DNA of 64,000 bases, taken from CAYJAY01 sp964370715. GTDB taxonomy: Bacteria > Bacillota > Clostridia > Oscillospirales > Ruminococcaceae. The notes beneath the pieces were generated by a model. That model was not told the DNA's origin and made no database searches. It was given only the letters and a program-made list of their open reading frames with translations. The position numbers were made by a program, and so were the translations under genes. This document shows positions 39,820-49,643 of this stretch, piece after piece; the stretch's first letter is position 1; each line of letters begins with the position of its first letter. Where the stretch lies: contig CAYJKJ010000006.1 in the NCBI GenBank assembly GCA_964370715.1, positions 57,586 through 121,585 on the forward strand. The letters run 5' to 3'.

Positions 39820-40692
39820 ATGAAAAAATCAATTATACTCGTTATAAAAGGTTTTATTATGGGAATAGCGAACATAATTCCCGGAGTGAGCGGAGGAACG
39901 CTTGCGCTAACGCTTGGAATCTACGAAGATTTTATTAATGCGATTGGGCATTTTACAAAAGACTTTAAAAAGAACATTAAATTTTTAATACCGCTTGGAA
40001 TTGGTATTTTGCTTTCGCTTTTAAGCATGAGTAGCGTTATTAAATATTCTTTTCTACACTATCCGTTATACACAGCGCTCTTTTTCACAGGGCTAGTAGC
40101 GGGCGGAATTCCGTCGATATTTAAAAGCGCAAAACCTTTCGACAAACAAAATCGAAAGTTTTTAAATCTTCTAATCTTTGTTCTTGCGTTTTCGCTCGTT
40201 ATAGGGATGGCGTTTTTAGACACCATGCGCCCCGACACGGCGGGTATTAAGCAACAGCTTAATCTTGGAACGTCGATAGAGTTTATATTAATCGGAATCG
40301 TAGTTGCGGCAACGATGGTTTTGCCGGGGGTTAGCGGTTCGCTTTTGCTCATGCTTTTGGGGCATTATGACAATATAATCTTTGCTATTTCATCATTAAC
40401 TAAATTCGAAAATCTTTTTTATAACGTTGTAATGCTTTCGCTATATGGAGTTGGTATTTTGGTGGGGCTTATCGGTATGGCTCGTTTGGTTGAATATCTG
40501 TTTGCAAAGTTCAGGCAAAAAACGTTGTTTGGTGTTTTGGGGTTCATGTTTGCTTCGGTTTTGTCGGTTCCTATTGTTTCGCTCCACAACGCCGATTTTG
40601 AACTAGGCGTTTTGCCGATAGTTATAAGCTTTGTTCTTTTTGCGGCAGGTTTTGTAATCGCCGGAAAACTGGGGGATGAAAGCGCAGAGTAG
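39820..40692 (+). CDS. DUF368/PopT-type undecaprenyl-phosphate translocase
   Basis: 290 residues with about eight to nine helices. The family motif 'IKGFIMGIANIIPGVSGGTLAL' is present in pieces near the N-terminus, with a second repeat 'VVAATMVLPGVSGSLLLMLLGHY' half way (each described across residues 9-30 and 165-188). DUF368 proteins were shown to recycle the lipid carrier undecaprenyl phosphate across the cytoplasmic membrane (PopT), serving cell-wall and teichoic-acid synthesis. The double 'PGVSGG/S' repeat is intact. Confidence 0.88.
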   Translation: MKKSIILVIKGFIMGIANIIPGVSGGTLALTLGIYEDFINAIGHFTKDFKKNIKFLIPLGIGILLSLLSMSSVIKYSFLHYPLYTALFFTGLVAGGIPSIFKSAKPFDKQNRKFLNLLIFVLAFSLVIGMAFLDTMRPDTAGIKQQLNLGTSIEFILIGIVVAATMVLPGVSGSLLLMLLGHYDNIIFAISSLTKFENLFYNVVMLSLYGVGILVGLIGMARLVEYLFAKFRQKTLFGVLGFMFASVLSVPIVSLHNADFELGVLPIVISFVLFAAGFVIAGKLGDESAE

Positions 40693-40976
40693 AGAACCAA
40701 TTAAATAGACGTTTTTGAGGGTTGCGACACGATGTTGTTGCAACCTGTTTTGTTTTAAAAAAAACGAAAGATTTTTCTATTAATTAATATAAAATTATCT
40801 ATTTTATAAATTTAAGCGGTGATAACATTAATCAATAAGTCGGTTTGTTTTTTCAGCAAAACTACACATATAATTTCGATTGGTTATTAAAACTTTTAGT
40901 GTTTTGGTTATTAAACGAAAAAAGATGTTTGCTGTTAAAATCTAAAGTATTAAAAAAATTATAGGGGAATTTATTT

Positions 40977-43001
40977 ATGAAACTATATTGCGATAGACTA
41001 ATGATAGAGGGAACACCGATGGAAGGGGTAGACCCCCAGCCGTATTTCCGAAACAAAAACGATGTTGCGGCGTTGGTGCATGATGAAACCTTTCTTGAAA
41101 GCGATCTCGAAAACTTTGGAGTAGGGAACACCGAGCGCAACCTCCCATACTGTAAACAAGACAGGTTTAATCGCGAGCTAAAACCCATCGAGTTAAAAAC
41201 GATAGTGCTTGAAAACGAGCATCTTATAGCGACGTTTTTGCCGGAATACGGGGCTAGGCTGTGGTCGCTATACAGCAAAGACGAACAACGAGAACTGCTG
41301 TTTAAAAACCCTGTTTTTCGCTTGTCTAACGTTGCAAACAGGATTGCTTGGTTTTCGGGCGGTATCGAATGGAACTTGGGACACACGGGGCATTTTGCGT
41401 TCACTAGCGACAACGTCTACTGCGCAAAGCTAAAGGACGACGGCGGAAACGATGTTCTAAGGGTGTATGAATACGAGGCGACCCACGCCCAACTGTTCCA
41501 GATAGATTTCCATCTAGCAAGCGGCGCAAAACAGCTGACCGCCCATGTTAACCTTCATAACCTAAGGAATAAAAGGCAACTTATGTATTGGTGGACAAAC
41601 ACGGCGGTGGTTCTTTCGGAACACACGAGGGTTTTTTCAAACACCGATGAGATTATCTATCAATTGACCCCCGACAAAAAAACTAACATACCGGGTTTTG
41701 CAAGATGCAAGATGCCATATCAACCAAACCTTTTGGGGGTTGATATAAGCTATCCCAGCAGGTTGCCCCTCTCGGTAGAATATTTTTTCCAAAACGATAA
41801 ACAGCTTCAATCTCCTTGGGAGGTTAGTATAGAAAAAAACTGCAGGGGCTTTTTCGAGCGTTCGACCCAACCTCTTTTTGCGAGAAAGATGTTTGCTTGG
41901 GGCAACACGACGGGCGGAAATAACTGGTGCGACTACCTTGCAAAGCCGGGTGAAGGGGATTATATCGAGGTTCAAGCAGGTCTTGCGCCGACACAAAACC
42001 ATAGCAAGACGGTAGAACCTTATGAAGTTGTTTCATTTACCCAGATGTTTGGCGCTATCGAGGTTCAAAGCGAAGCGCAAACGAAGGAATGGAACGAGGC
42101 GAAGGAGATAGTTTCAAAAGCTGTTGAGCAAACGCTTGAAACCAAAGCGGTGTTGAAGGAGCATCAAAGATGCCTTGCTTTTGCTAATAAAAAAGCGGAT
42201 GAAATGTTGCATTACGGAAGCATCTATGGGTTGATTGAAAGGGCAAGGCTCGACAAAACAGGGGAAAAACAATTTCTAGAACATCTTGAATTTAGCGAGG
42301 AACTTGACAGGAACTCCTATTTGCAATATAAAAACGCTCTTTTAGGGGAACAACTTTTTGGCGAAACCCCGATAGCATATAACACCGATCCTTTGTGGCT
42401 TGATGTGTTGAAGAAACTTTGTGAAACCAGCGAAGCTTCAGCGCAAAGCTTGATGCAATACGGAATAAGCTTGATTGAAAACGGAGAAGTTTCAAAAGGT
42501 GAAGAGGTTTTGCAAAACGAAAAACTTAAACAAAATCCCTATGCTCAATATGCTTTGGGGCTTTCAAAAGCAAGATTTGGCGAAAACAAACAAGCACTAG
42601 ATTATTTTGTTTGTGCGCTTAAACTTTGCGGACAACAGCCCGATGCAAGCTTTGTTCAAGCGGTTATCGATATCTATGTCAAGAATGGGGAATATCAAAA
42701 AGCTTGGGATACATTCGAAAGCGTTCCGACAGAAAAGCAAACCGATAAGATGTGGCTTTTGGCGGCAGAACCTGCGGTTAAACTTTCAAAAGATGAATTT
42801 TTGCAAAAAGCGTTTGAAAAGGAATATGCAACGATTCGAGAGGGTGAACTAGGGGTTAGCGATGTTTGGCTTGAATATATGTCGAGAAAGGAATGCGAAC
42901 AAAAAGGCGTTGAATTTTCCAGCGATATGATAGACAAAACAAGGGAACTTCCAAAAAAGATGAACTTTAGAATGTTTGGAAACAGGGGCTACGAACAATA
43001 G
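40977..43001 (+). CDS. DUF5107 protein with TPR-like C-terminus
   Basis: 674 residues, no signal peptide. Residues 60-360 are a beta-rich galactose-mutarotase-like DUF5107 domain ('IATFLPEYGARLWSLYSKD', 'SGGIEWNLGHTGH', 'QLMYWWTNTAVV', 'WGNTTGGNNWCDYLA'). Residues 400-640 are helical with TPR-like repeats ('QYALGLSKARFGENKQALDY', 'AVIDIYVKNGEYQKAWDTF'). Such proteins occur near glycoside metabolism genes and are presumed cytosolic carbohydrate-binding or processing proteins. It is shorter than the usual roughly 1000-residue members. No sugar gene is adjacent here. Confidence 0.78.
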   Translation: MKLYCDRLMIEGTPMEGVDPQPYFRNKNDVAALVHDETFLESDLENFGVGNTERNLPYCKQDRFNRELKPIELKTIVLENEHLIATFLPEYGARLWSLYSKDEQRELLFKNPVFRLSNVANRIAWFSGGIEWNLGHTGHFAFTSDNVYCAKLKDDGGNDVLRVYEYEATHAQLFQIDFHLASGAKQLTAHVNLHNLRNKRQLMYWWTNTAVVLSEHTRVFSNTDEIIYQLTPDKKTNIPGFARCKMPYQPNLLGVDISYPSRLPLSVEYFFQNDKQLQSPWEVSIEKNCRGFFERSTQPLFARKMFAWGNTTGGNNWCDYLAKPGEGDYIEVQAGLAPTQNHSKTVEPYEVVSFTQMFGAIEVQSEAQTKEWNEAKEIVSKAVEQTLETKAVLKEHQRCLAFANKKADEMLHYGSIYGLIERARLDKTGEKQFLEHLEFSEELDRNSYLQYKNALLGEQLFGETPIAYNTDPLWLDVLKKLCETSEASAQSLMQYGISLIENGEVSKGEEVLQNEKLKQNPYAQYALGLSKARFGENKQALDYFVCALKLCGQQPDASFVQAVIDIYVKNGEYQKAWDTFESVPTEKQTDKMWLLAAEPAVKLSKDEFLQKAFEKEYATIREGELGVSDVWLEYMSRKECEQKGVEFSSDMIDKTRELPKKMNFRMFGNRGYEQ

Positions 43002-43026
43002 AAACGATTTAAAAACTACAATAAAA

Positions 43027-43058
43027 CAGACTATGGTGAAATGTTTCACCATAGTCTG
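43027..43058. terminator. Bidirectional terminator
   Basis: CAGACTATGGTGAAA and TTTCACCATAGTCTG pair perfectly over a 2-nt gap between the convergent DUF5107 and GGDEF/EAL genes. T-run is weak on both sides. Confidence 0.7.
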
Positions 43059-43076
43059 TTTGTTAGTTTAGGCTTT

Positions 43077-45023
43077 TTAGTTTTTGTTGTTTTCAATAAT
43101 GAATTTCTCGAAATCGTCTATATCAAGGGCTTTCGAAAAGACATAGCCTTGAACATAATCGCAATCACACTGCGTTATAAAATCGAGTTCATCAAATTGT
43201 TCGACACCCTCGGCGATTATAATTTTATCTACCGATTTAATGCCTTTAACAAAGTTTTTGAAAAACAGCTTATTTTTTGCGGTTCTAAATACCGACGTTA
43301 AAAGGCTTTTATCTATCTTGATAATGTTAACAGGAAGGTCTAAGAATACGCTCATGTTGGAATAATCTACGCCGAAATCATCAATCTCAAATTCAAAACC
43401 TAGTTCGCTCAGTTTTGAAATCGTTTGGCTTGACAAAGCGGTATCCTCGATTAAAGACCTTTCGGTTATCTCGATTTTTATCATCGATGTTGGGATCTTG
43501 TGGATAGCTAGAATTTTGGAAACGAGTTCAACTAGGTTTGGTTGAGAGAACTGGAGAAACGGAAAGTTTACCGAAACAGAACTAAGCGGCATTTTGTCGC
43601 CATGTTTTATCATAAGCCTTTTTAAATCTCGGCAGACTATATCCAACACGATATATGTCAGGTTGACTATAAGACCGGTTTTTTCCGCAATCTCGATAAA
43701 TTCTCCGGGGAAGATTAGCTTTCCGCAAGGACCTTTCATGCGGACAAGCGCTTCGGCTTGGGTGAACGATTTGTCTTTAATTGAATATATGGGCTGATAA
43801 TAAACCTCGAATAATCTAAGGTCTAAAGCTTGCTTTATACGTTGAACCATTGAATGATAGTTGTTCATCTTTTTGGTTATCGTTGTGTCGAACAAGAAGT
43901 TCTTTTTTGAGTCTCCCTCCTTTAAAACACGAACGGAATAATCGGCGGAAGAGATAAGTTCTTTTGCATTTAACCCAAAATCGGGGAAATCAACTCGAGT
44001 ATAAACAACGTCAACAGAGATTTCATAGCCATCAATAAAAAACGGGCGAGAAAAATCTGAAACAAAGTCTTCAATTCTTTTGATTAACCTTCCATCAACC
44101 GATTTAACGACTAGGCCGAATTCATCGCCACCATAACGAAAGATAGAATTATAAGAGAACAGATCGGAAAATCTTCCGGCAACGAGCTTTAAAACTGTGT
44201 CACCAATCTCTAGGCCATAGCGTTCGTTTAAATTTTTGAAGTTACGAAGACTAAAGACATAAAAAGAAAACCGCTCATTTTTTTTGCAATTTTCGTTCAA
44301 CTTATGCATCAGCGCCATTCGGTTATGAAGGTTTGTTAGATGGTCGGTAGATTTGTTAACGTTTTGGATGTAGAGATGAACAACCAAAATTCCGGAAACG
44401 CTTGCGATACCCGACATATAAATTGAGGGAATAAAGAACTGGACAGCGGAAAGCGCCGCAACCAAAAAAAGATTTAACGTTAAAACCAGCATTATTCCTT
44501 TAAATCTAGTGCGCATCGTTATTATCGCAACAACAAGGGTAGCTATTAGGTTGAACGCCGCTACAATATAGGTTATTTGATACCAGTCGCCCCTTATATA
44601 TGTGCCGAGCGGAGAGATCGTGAAGATCTTGTGGTGAAAATAGTTTGAGAATATTATTATCACATACGCCAAAAACGGAACAGAAACCAGAAACAACCTT
44701 TTGCTTATTCGTTGTTTTGAATATAAAAGATCCGAAACCGCAAGTGCGTATAAAAAGCAGAAAAAAGAAGCTATCGGAGACAACACGAAATATAGCGTGT
44801 TGATAAGCTCGATGAACCATATCGGATATATATTTGGGGTTGTAAGAACAGAATAGTGTGAAGCGATAGTCACGACTATATTACCCAGCGTTCCATAATA
44901 CATAAGCTTTAACAGTCGATACTTAAGTGAGTTTGGCTCATAATCCCTGAGAAAGCTAATTAATATTATAGTTGTAACAATTAAAGCGCAGTATTCTGCT
45001 AAGAGGGTATAGTTGATTGGCAT
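43077..45023 (-). CDS. Membrane GGDEF-EAL cyclic-di-GMP enzyme
   Basis: 648 residues from ATG at 45021-45023 with GGAGAAA SD. The N-terminal 220 residues are about seven membrane helices, resembling histidine-kinase-type 7TM sensors. A GGDEF domain (about 240-380) has 'YGGDEFG' and is apparently intact. The C-terminal EAL domain (about 400-648) has 'EALVR', 'VNFPFLQ', 'IEITE', 'DDFGVDYSN', 'IKIDKSLL' and 'EGVEQ', the full catalytic set for a phosphodiesterase. Both activities could be present; the balance probably depends on a membrane signal. A flagellar or biofilm context is not visible here. Confidence 0.9.
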   Translation of the reverse strand: MPINYTLLAEYCALIVTTIILISFLRDYEPNSLKYRLLKLMYYGTLGNIVVTIASHYSVLTTPNIYPIWFIELINTLYFVLSPIASFFCFLYALAVSDLLYSKQRISKRLFLVSVPFLAYVIIIFSNYFHHKIFTISPLGTYIRGDWYQITYIVAAFNLIATLVVAIITMRTRFKGIMLVLTLNLFLVAALSAVQFFIPSIYMSGIASVSGILVVHLYIQNVNKSTDHLTNLHNRMALMHKLNENCKKNERFSFYVFSLRNFKNLNERYGLEIGDTVLKLVAGRFSDLFSYNSIFRYGGDEFGLVVKSVDGRLIKRIEDFVSDFSRPFFIDGYEISVDVVYTRVDFPDFGLNAKELISSADYSVRVLKEGDSKKNFLFDTTITKKMNNYHSMVQRIKQALDLRLFEVYYQPIYSIKDKSFTQAEALVRMKGPCGKLIFPGEFIEIAEKTGLIVNLTYIVLDIVCRDLKRLMIKHGDKMPLSSVSVNFPFLQFSQPNLVELVSKILAIHKIPTSMIKIEITERSLIEDTALSSQTISKLSELGFEFEIDDFGVDYSNMSVFLDLPVNIIKIDKSLLTSVFRTAKNKLFFKNFVKGIKSVDKIIIAEGVEQFDELDFITQCDCDYVQGYVFSKALDIDDFEKFIIENNKN

Positions 45024-45287
45024 AATTTCTCCATTTTGAGTTTTTCGCAACATATGTGTAAGTTGCAGCAAGATATATTAGTATATCTGTTATGATAACT
45101 TAGATATTATAACACATTAATTCTATATTATATATAGACAAATCGGGTTTCTTTATCTGATTTTGATATTATATAGAAAAAAATATAAAGTAAAAATGAA
45201 CTTTTTTAATTAATTAGACAAAAATAATCCATATTAAGTTAAAAAATTTATTGTACACTTTACTCAAACTAAATGGAGGTTTGTTTT

Positions 45288-46427
45288 ATGATTACTAATT
45301 TTTTTATAAAAGCAACGATAGTCGGCATAATATTAATGTTGAGCGGTTGCACATTCTCGGTCGCTCAGGCAGAACCCGAGACAATTCAAAACGAAGAGGT
45401 GAAAGTTGAGATGGCAGCTCCAAAAGAACTAACAGAACAAGAAATTCAAACGCTAATAGAGCAAAAAAATCTAGACACTGTCTATTTTGCCGGCGGTTGT
45501 TTTTGGGGAGTAGAAGAATATTTTTCAAGAATAGAGGGGGTGTATGATGCCGCTTCCGGATATGCAAACGGAAACACCGAAAACCCGAGCTATGAAGATG
45601 TTATATATAACGGCACAGGACACGCTGAAACCGTTCGCATTATATATGACCCAAAACAAGTTGAACTTGATTTTTTGCTTTCGCATTACTTTAAAGTTGT
45701 TGACCCAACGAGTTTGAACCGTCAAGGAAACGATGTTGGAACGCAGTATCGTTCGGGGCTTTATTATACGACTGAGGAACAAAAAGCTGTGATCGAAAGC
45801 CATATCGAGATGGTAGCGAGCCAGTATAGCAACCCGATAGTAGTTGAGGTTTTGCCGCTTTCAAACTTTTATTTCGCCGAGGAATACCACCAAGATTATC
45901 TAAAGAAAAACCCAAATGGATATTGCCATATCGACCTTAGCACAGCTTCCGAGGGCATAACGACGGTAGATCCATCTCTATACCAAGTTCCGAGCGACGA
46001 CCAACTGAAACAGGAGCTTTCTTCGCTTGAATATGATGTTGTTCGAAACGGCGGAACCGAGAGGGCGTTCACCCATGAATACAACGACAACAAGCTAGCA
46101 GGAATATATGTCGATATAGTGACGGGGGAGCCGCTTTTCAGCTCGACCGATAAATATGATTCGGGTTCGGGTTGGCCTAGCTTCACAAGGCCGATTGTCG
46201 ACGAGGTTGTTGTTGAACATGACGACAGCAGTTTTGGAATGAAACGAACCGAGGTCAAGAGTCGAGTTGGGGATTCTCATCTGGGCCATGTTTTTACCGA
46301 CGGGCCTTCCGATGATGGCGGATTGCGCTATTGCATCAACGGCGCAGCGCTAGAATTTGTTCCCTATGGCGAGATGACAGAGCGAGGCTACGGGCATCTT
46401 AAACATCTTGTCGAAATCGAAGGATAG
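45288..46427 (+). CDS. msrAB: MsrA-MsrB fusion lipoprotein
   Basis: 379 residues from ATG 45288, SD GGAGG. A lipoprotein signal ends at LSGC (Cys 21), so the enzyme is anchored outside the membrane. MsrA has GGCFWGVEEYF (near residue 68) with its catalytic Cys; MsrB (about 230-370) has 'SGSGWPSFTRP', 'SHLGHVF' and 'RYCINGAALEF' with catalytic Cys. The CxxC zinc pairs of many MsrB proteins are absent. It repairs both S- and R-methionine sulfoxide in exported proteins. The electron source would have to be an outside thioredoxin; the CcdA system at 22551 is the only one seen in the window. Confidence 0.93.
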   Translation: MITNFFIKATIVGIILMLSGCTFSVAQAEPETIQNEEVKVEMAAPKELTEQEIQTLIEQKNLDTVYFAGGCFWGVEEYFSRIEGVYDAASGYANGNTENPSYEDVIYNGTGHAETVRIIYDPKQVELDFLLSHYFKVVDPTSLNRQGNDVGTQYRSGLYYTTEEQKAVIESHIEMVASQYSNPIVVEVLPLSNFYFAEEYHQDYLKKNPNGYCHIDLSTASEGITTVDPSLYQVPSDDQLKQELSSLEYDVVRNGGTERAFTHEYNDNKLAGIYVDIVTGEPLFSSTDKYDSGSGWPSFTRPIVDEVVVEHDDSSFGMKRTEVKSRVGDSHLGHVFTDGPSDDGGLRYCINGAALEFVPYGEMTERGYGHLKHLVEIEG

Positions 46428-46447
46428 CCGAAAAATCAATTAATATC

Positions 46448-46490
46448 AAAATCACCGTTTGGGGGATATTCTCCCCAAACGGTGATTTTA
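46448..46490. terminator. Bidirectional terminator
   Basis: AAAATCACCGTTTGGGG pairs with CCCCAAACGGTGATTTT, between convergent msrAB and the radical SAM gene. Confidence 0.85.
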
Positions 46491-46516
46491 TATGCGACAA
46501 ACTAAAGAATTTTTTA

Positions 46517-47770
46517 TTAAAACTTAATGCATTTTGGAAAAGGTTGGTTGCGCATTATCGACCACATTTTATCGATATAAGAAAGGGTGTAGAAATTTTC
46601 GTAGTGATGATAATAGAAAGCGCCTTTTAATGTCATCGAAAGAATTCCGTTTGTTTCGGTTATATACCTTAGCTTTTTTGCAAGGAATATTTCGAAGCCA
46701 TACATCTTTTTAAGGGGAACCGAGAAAAAATCTTCAAAACTTTTTGCATCAACGTGGGTGCTGTATGCGCTCCAAAACAAAAAATAGACCATTCGTTGGC
46801 GTGTTGTGAAACGAATTGTAAGTGAGGTTGGAAGCTTTTTGTTTTTAATTCTCTCGATATAATGTTCAACAGAAAAGGTGTTGATTTTAAAACTATCTTT
46901 TAAAAGGGTGGTTGCCGAGCAACCAAAGCCTAGAAAGTTGTCTCTTGTCATGGAGGAATATTTTGCGCTGTCTTTGTTTGAAAAGGTCCAAATGCTATCC
47001 CTTTTATATCCCTTCTCTTGGCAATAAAGCGTTATTTCGTCGAGGAGTTTTCGTTTTTTTGATTTACTCATAGCCGGAACGGAACTTTTTGTGAACGAAA
47101 AATCGATGAAAGGATAGATAGCTATATGGTTTGCCCCGCCCGAAAAAGCTTTTTCAATATCGCTTTTTAGATCTTCAATATTTTGTTCTGGTAGCGCAAA
47201 TATAAAATCCATCGAAACCGTTTCAAACGAAACGGTTGAAAGGTTTTTTGATAGTTCATTTACGTCAACAGGTTTTCTGCCCAACACACTGCAAAATTTT
47301 TCGTTAAACGATTGAATACCGATGCTGATTTTTGTAACGCCTGCTTCTTTAAGCGTTGCTAACGTTTCGGGATTAACGTTTTCGGGATGTAGCTCCAACC
47401 CGATTCCCTCGGTTATAATAAAATGTTTGTTTAGTTCGCTGATTATTTCGGAAATTCTGTTAGCGACTAGCGCCGGAGTTCCTCCGCCAAAATAAAGGCT
47501 GGTAACAACTTTTTTTTGGGTTAAATCTTTTGTAACCAGTTTTATCTCTTGGATTAAACTATCGATATATCGGTCGGCGGTTTTGCTATCGAAAACCTGT
47601 TTACAGTATGGGCAAAAATCGCAAAGAGTTTTGCAAAAAGGCAGATGAACATAAAGCCCTAGGTTTTCAAGGTTTTGAAACGAAAGTTTGTTGTCATAGA
47701 CGTTGTCAAATGTGAACGGCTTGGTTGTTCTTGTTAGCCACATTCTTGAAACGGTTGTTAATAAACTCAT
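46517..47770 (-). CDS. HemW-like radical SAM protein
   Basis: 417 residues from ATG at 47768-47770 with AGGAGG SD. The cluster motif CKTLCDFCPYC (C-x3-C-x2-C plus an extra Cys) is near residue 48, followed by 'SLYFGGGTPALV' and 'GVTKISIGIQSFNEKF', the coproporphyrinogen-dehydrogenase/HemW pattern. The C-terminal half has the HemN_C-like domain. No other haem genes are near, and it is coupled to a second radical SAM gene whose stop is only 7 bp upstream. It could be a haem-related enzyme or a specialised member with another substrate. Confidence 0.82.
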   Translation of the reverse strand: MSLLTTVSRMWLTRTTKPFTFDNVYDNKLSFQNLENLGLYVHLPFCKTLCDFCPYCKQVFDSKTADRYIDSLIQEIKLVTKDLTQKKVVTSLYFGGGTPALVANRISEIISELNKHFIITEGIGLELHPENVNPETLATLKEAGVTKISIGIQSFNEKFCSVLGRKPVDVNELSKNLSTVSFETVSMDFIFALPEQNIEDLKSDIEKAFSGGANHIAIYPFIDFSFTKSSVPAMSKSKKRKLLDEITLYCQEKGYKRDSIWTFSNKDSAKYSSMTRDNFLGFGCSATTLLKDSFKINTFSVEHYIERIKNKKLPTSLTIRFTTRQRMVYFLFWSAYSTHVDAKSFEDFFSVPLKKMYGFEIFLAKKLRYITETNGILSMTLKGAFYYHHYENFYTLSYIDKMWSIMRNQPFPKCIKF

Positions 47771-47777
47771 AAGCCTC

Positions 47778-48680
47778 CTAGATATATTTAAGATATGTAA
47801 AAAGCATCTCAAACATTATTTTTAAATTTCCTTTAAAAAGCAACGTGTATTCCGCAACAAAGAAATATCCGCATTTTTCACACAAGCCTTTAACCTCGAC
47901 ACAGCGTCCACAGGTAGAAATTTTGCCGTCTTCGATAACAACACATTGGTGACAGGGGGTGGGGAATTTGTTTTGGACGAGATAAGGGAACGCAGCTTTC
48001 AAGTTGAACACGGGAGCGCCCTCATCGATCATTTGGGATATAGTGTCGACGCATCGTTGTTTTTCCTGCTTTGTAAGCGAGAGATGCTCTGTGCCTTCAT
48101 ACGGTGTGTGAAAATTAAACGACACCGCTCTAACATTTTTCATCGCCTTAGCGGTTAAACAAACATCCTTGATATAATCTTTATTCAGTTTGTTTATCGC
48201 CATATAAAAACATATATTATCGTTTTTGGAATTTTCGATGTTGTGCATAATTAAATCATAGGTTTCGCCTCTGATATCGTTGTGGCGCTTTTTGTCGCCA
48301 TCTAGGCTTAAAAGGATGAGGTCGGCGTTTTCAAGCGAAAGCTCAAACGTTCCGTTGGTGACGACGTTGACTATTAGAAAACCCATCTGTTTCGCTTCAT
48401 TGACCAAACAGTTAAGGTTTTTTTCAGCATCGTTCCACATAAACGTTTCGCCACCACAAAAAAACAATATGCGAACCCCCATATCATAAAGGCGGTGCAT
48501 TTCGCTTTTTATCTTTTGATAGCTATGAACAACGGAGGTTATGTTGTTTACCGAGCAATGTTTGCAAGAAAGATTGCATTTGTCGGTTAATATAATAGTT
48601 CCGAGAATCGGTTTTTTTTGTTTGAACAATATTGTTTTAACACCAAACGTTGCGAACTGCAAAAAATGATTAAATTTCAA
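47778..48680 (-). CDS. Radical SAM protein with C-terminal Cys cluster
   Basis: 300 residues. The N-terminus is hydrophobic and basic ('FLQFATFGVKTILFKQKKP'). The radical SAM motif CNLSCKHC is near residue 35, followed by 'RILFFCGGETFMW' and 'NVVTNGTFEL'. A SPASM/twitch-like Cys-rich segment ('TPCHQCVVIEDGKISTCGRC', then 'GLCEKCG') spans about residues 238-272 and should hold auxiliary Fe-S clusters. It is encoded immediately upstream of a HemW-like gene. The layout resembles HpnH/PqqE-type enzymes, but the substrate cannot be inferred. Confidence 0.8.
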   Translation of the reverse strand: MKFNHFLQFATFGVKTILFKQKKPILGTIILTDKCNLSCKHCSVNNITSVVHSYQKIKSEMHRLYDMGVRILFFCGGETFMWNDAEKNLNCLVNEAKQMGFLIVNVVTNGTFELSLENADLILLSLDGDKKRHNDIRGETYDLIMHNIENSKNDNICFYMAINKLNKDYIKDVCLTAKAMKNVRAVSFNFHTPYEGTEHLSLTKQEKQRCVDTISQMIDEGAPVFNLKAAFPYLVQNKFPTPCHQCVVIEDGKISTCGRCVEVKGLCEKCGYFFVAEYTLLFKGNLKIMFEMLFTYLKYI

Positions 48681-48780
48681 AACACTTACCCCTTCAACTA
48701 AAAAATAAGCAAATAAAAAGAGCTATAACGAAACTTAAATGACGTTGCGTTGTAACCCTTAGTTTTTTGTTTTAGAAATA

Positions 48781-49077
48781 CTATAGTTTTCCGGCATTAG
48801 CCTTTTCAAGCCAGATATGGGCGAAATCCAAAGCGCTATATAGCCCAACTTTATCGCTTTCTTTTAATATTCTATCTCGGCCGTTTAGCGATTGGTCGTT
48901 TGATATGAGTTGCATATGAATTTTGCTTGCAACTTGCTCCCCCGCAACGTCATCAAACGATAGTATCTGCATGAAAACGATATATTTATCGGTAGGGTTA
49001 CCATAGTATATATCATTTTTGCTACGAACCAAAGCTCGCCCTTTGTATGATAGGTTTTCTGTTTTTTTATCCGACAT
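48781..49077 (-). CDS. Conserved hypothetical protein downstream of ireB
   Basis: 98 residues. 'SYKGRALVRSKNDIYYGNPT', 'KYIVFMQILS' and 'SALDFAHIWLEKA' look like a conserved small family I have seen in Clostridia, with no known function. It is 24 bp downstream of ireB, so the two are probably cotranscribed. SD AAAGGAA. Confidence 0.7.
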   Translation of the reverse strand: MSDKKTENLSYKGRALVRSKNDIYYGNPTDKYIVFMQILSFDDVAGEQVASKIHMQLISNDQSLNGRDRILKESDKVGLYSALDFAHIWLEKANAGKL

Positions 49078-49101
49078 TATTTTGTTCCTTTCGGGTTTGG
49101 T

Positions 49102-49347
49102 TTAGTGGTTAAGGAAATAGTTAACCAACGCTTGAAGAATGTCATCACGGTCATAGCGACGCATTAAAGCCCTTGCGTTTCGGTGGGTAGTTATATATGT
49201 TGGATCTTCCGAAAGGATATATCCAACTATCTGGTTGGTTGGGTTATAACCTTTTTCGGAAAGAGCAACATAGACTTCTCTTAATATATCCTTAATATCC
49301 TGTTCTTTGTTTTGAGCAATCGAAAAAGCAATTGTAGGTTCGTTCAT
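49102..49347 (-). CDS. ireB: IreB-family regulatory phosphoprotein (UPF0297)
   Basis: 81 residues, SD AGGAGA. 'VYVALSEKGYNPTNQIVGYI' and 'SEDPTYITTHRNARALMRRY' with 'DDILQALVNYFL' are the UPF0297/IreB signature. In Enterococcus IreB is phosphorylated by the Ser/Thr kinase IreK near its N-terminus and restrains cephalosporin resistance; Thr5 of this protein is at that place. The usual partner ruvX is not next to it here; a 98-residue unknown follows instead. Confidence 0.92.
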   Translation of the reverse strand: MNEPTIAFSIAQNKEQDIKDILREVYVALSEKGYNPTNQIVGYILSEDPTYITTHRNARALMRRYDRDDILQALVNYFLNH

Positions 49348-49643
49348 ATTATATCTCCTCTAACAGTTTCTCTCAACCATAACAATTCATTATTTATACA
49401 TATAATAATACACTAAATGTTTTGAAACTTCAAGCTTTATGTTTTATATGTTAAAAAAACAATTGAATTATAGTCAATAAAGATTTCTCTTAGAAATACG
49501 CTTTGGTGTGTTTTGTTAGCTGTTTTGAATAGATAGTATAAAATCTTTAAACCTAAAGCTTTGAAGGTGAAGATTGATATTTTTTATAAATATGTTATTA
49601 TGGGATTTAGTTAAACAAGAGAAGAGATAAAAGGAGCTTTATT

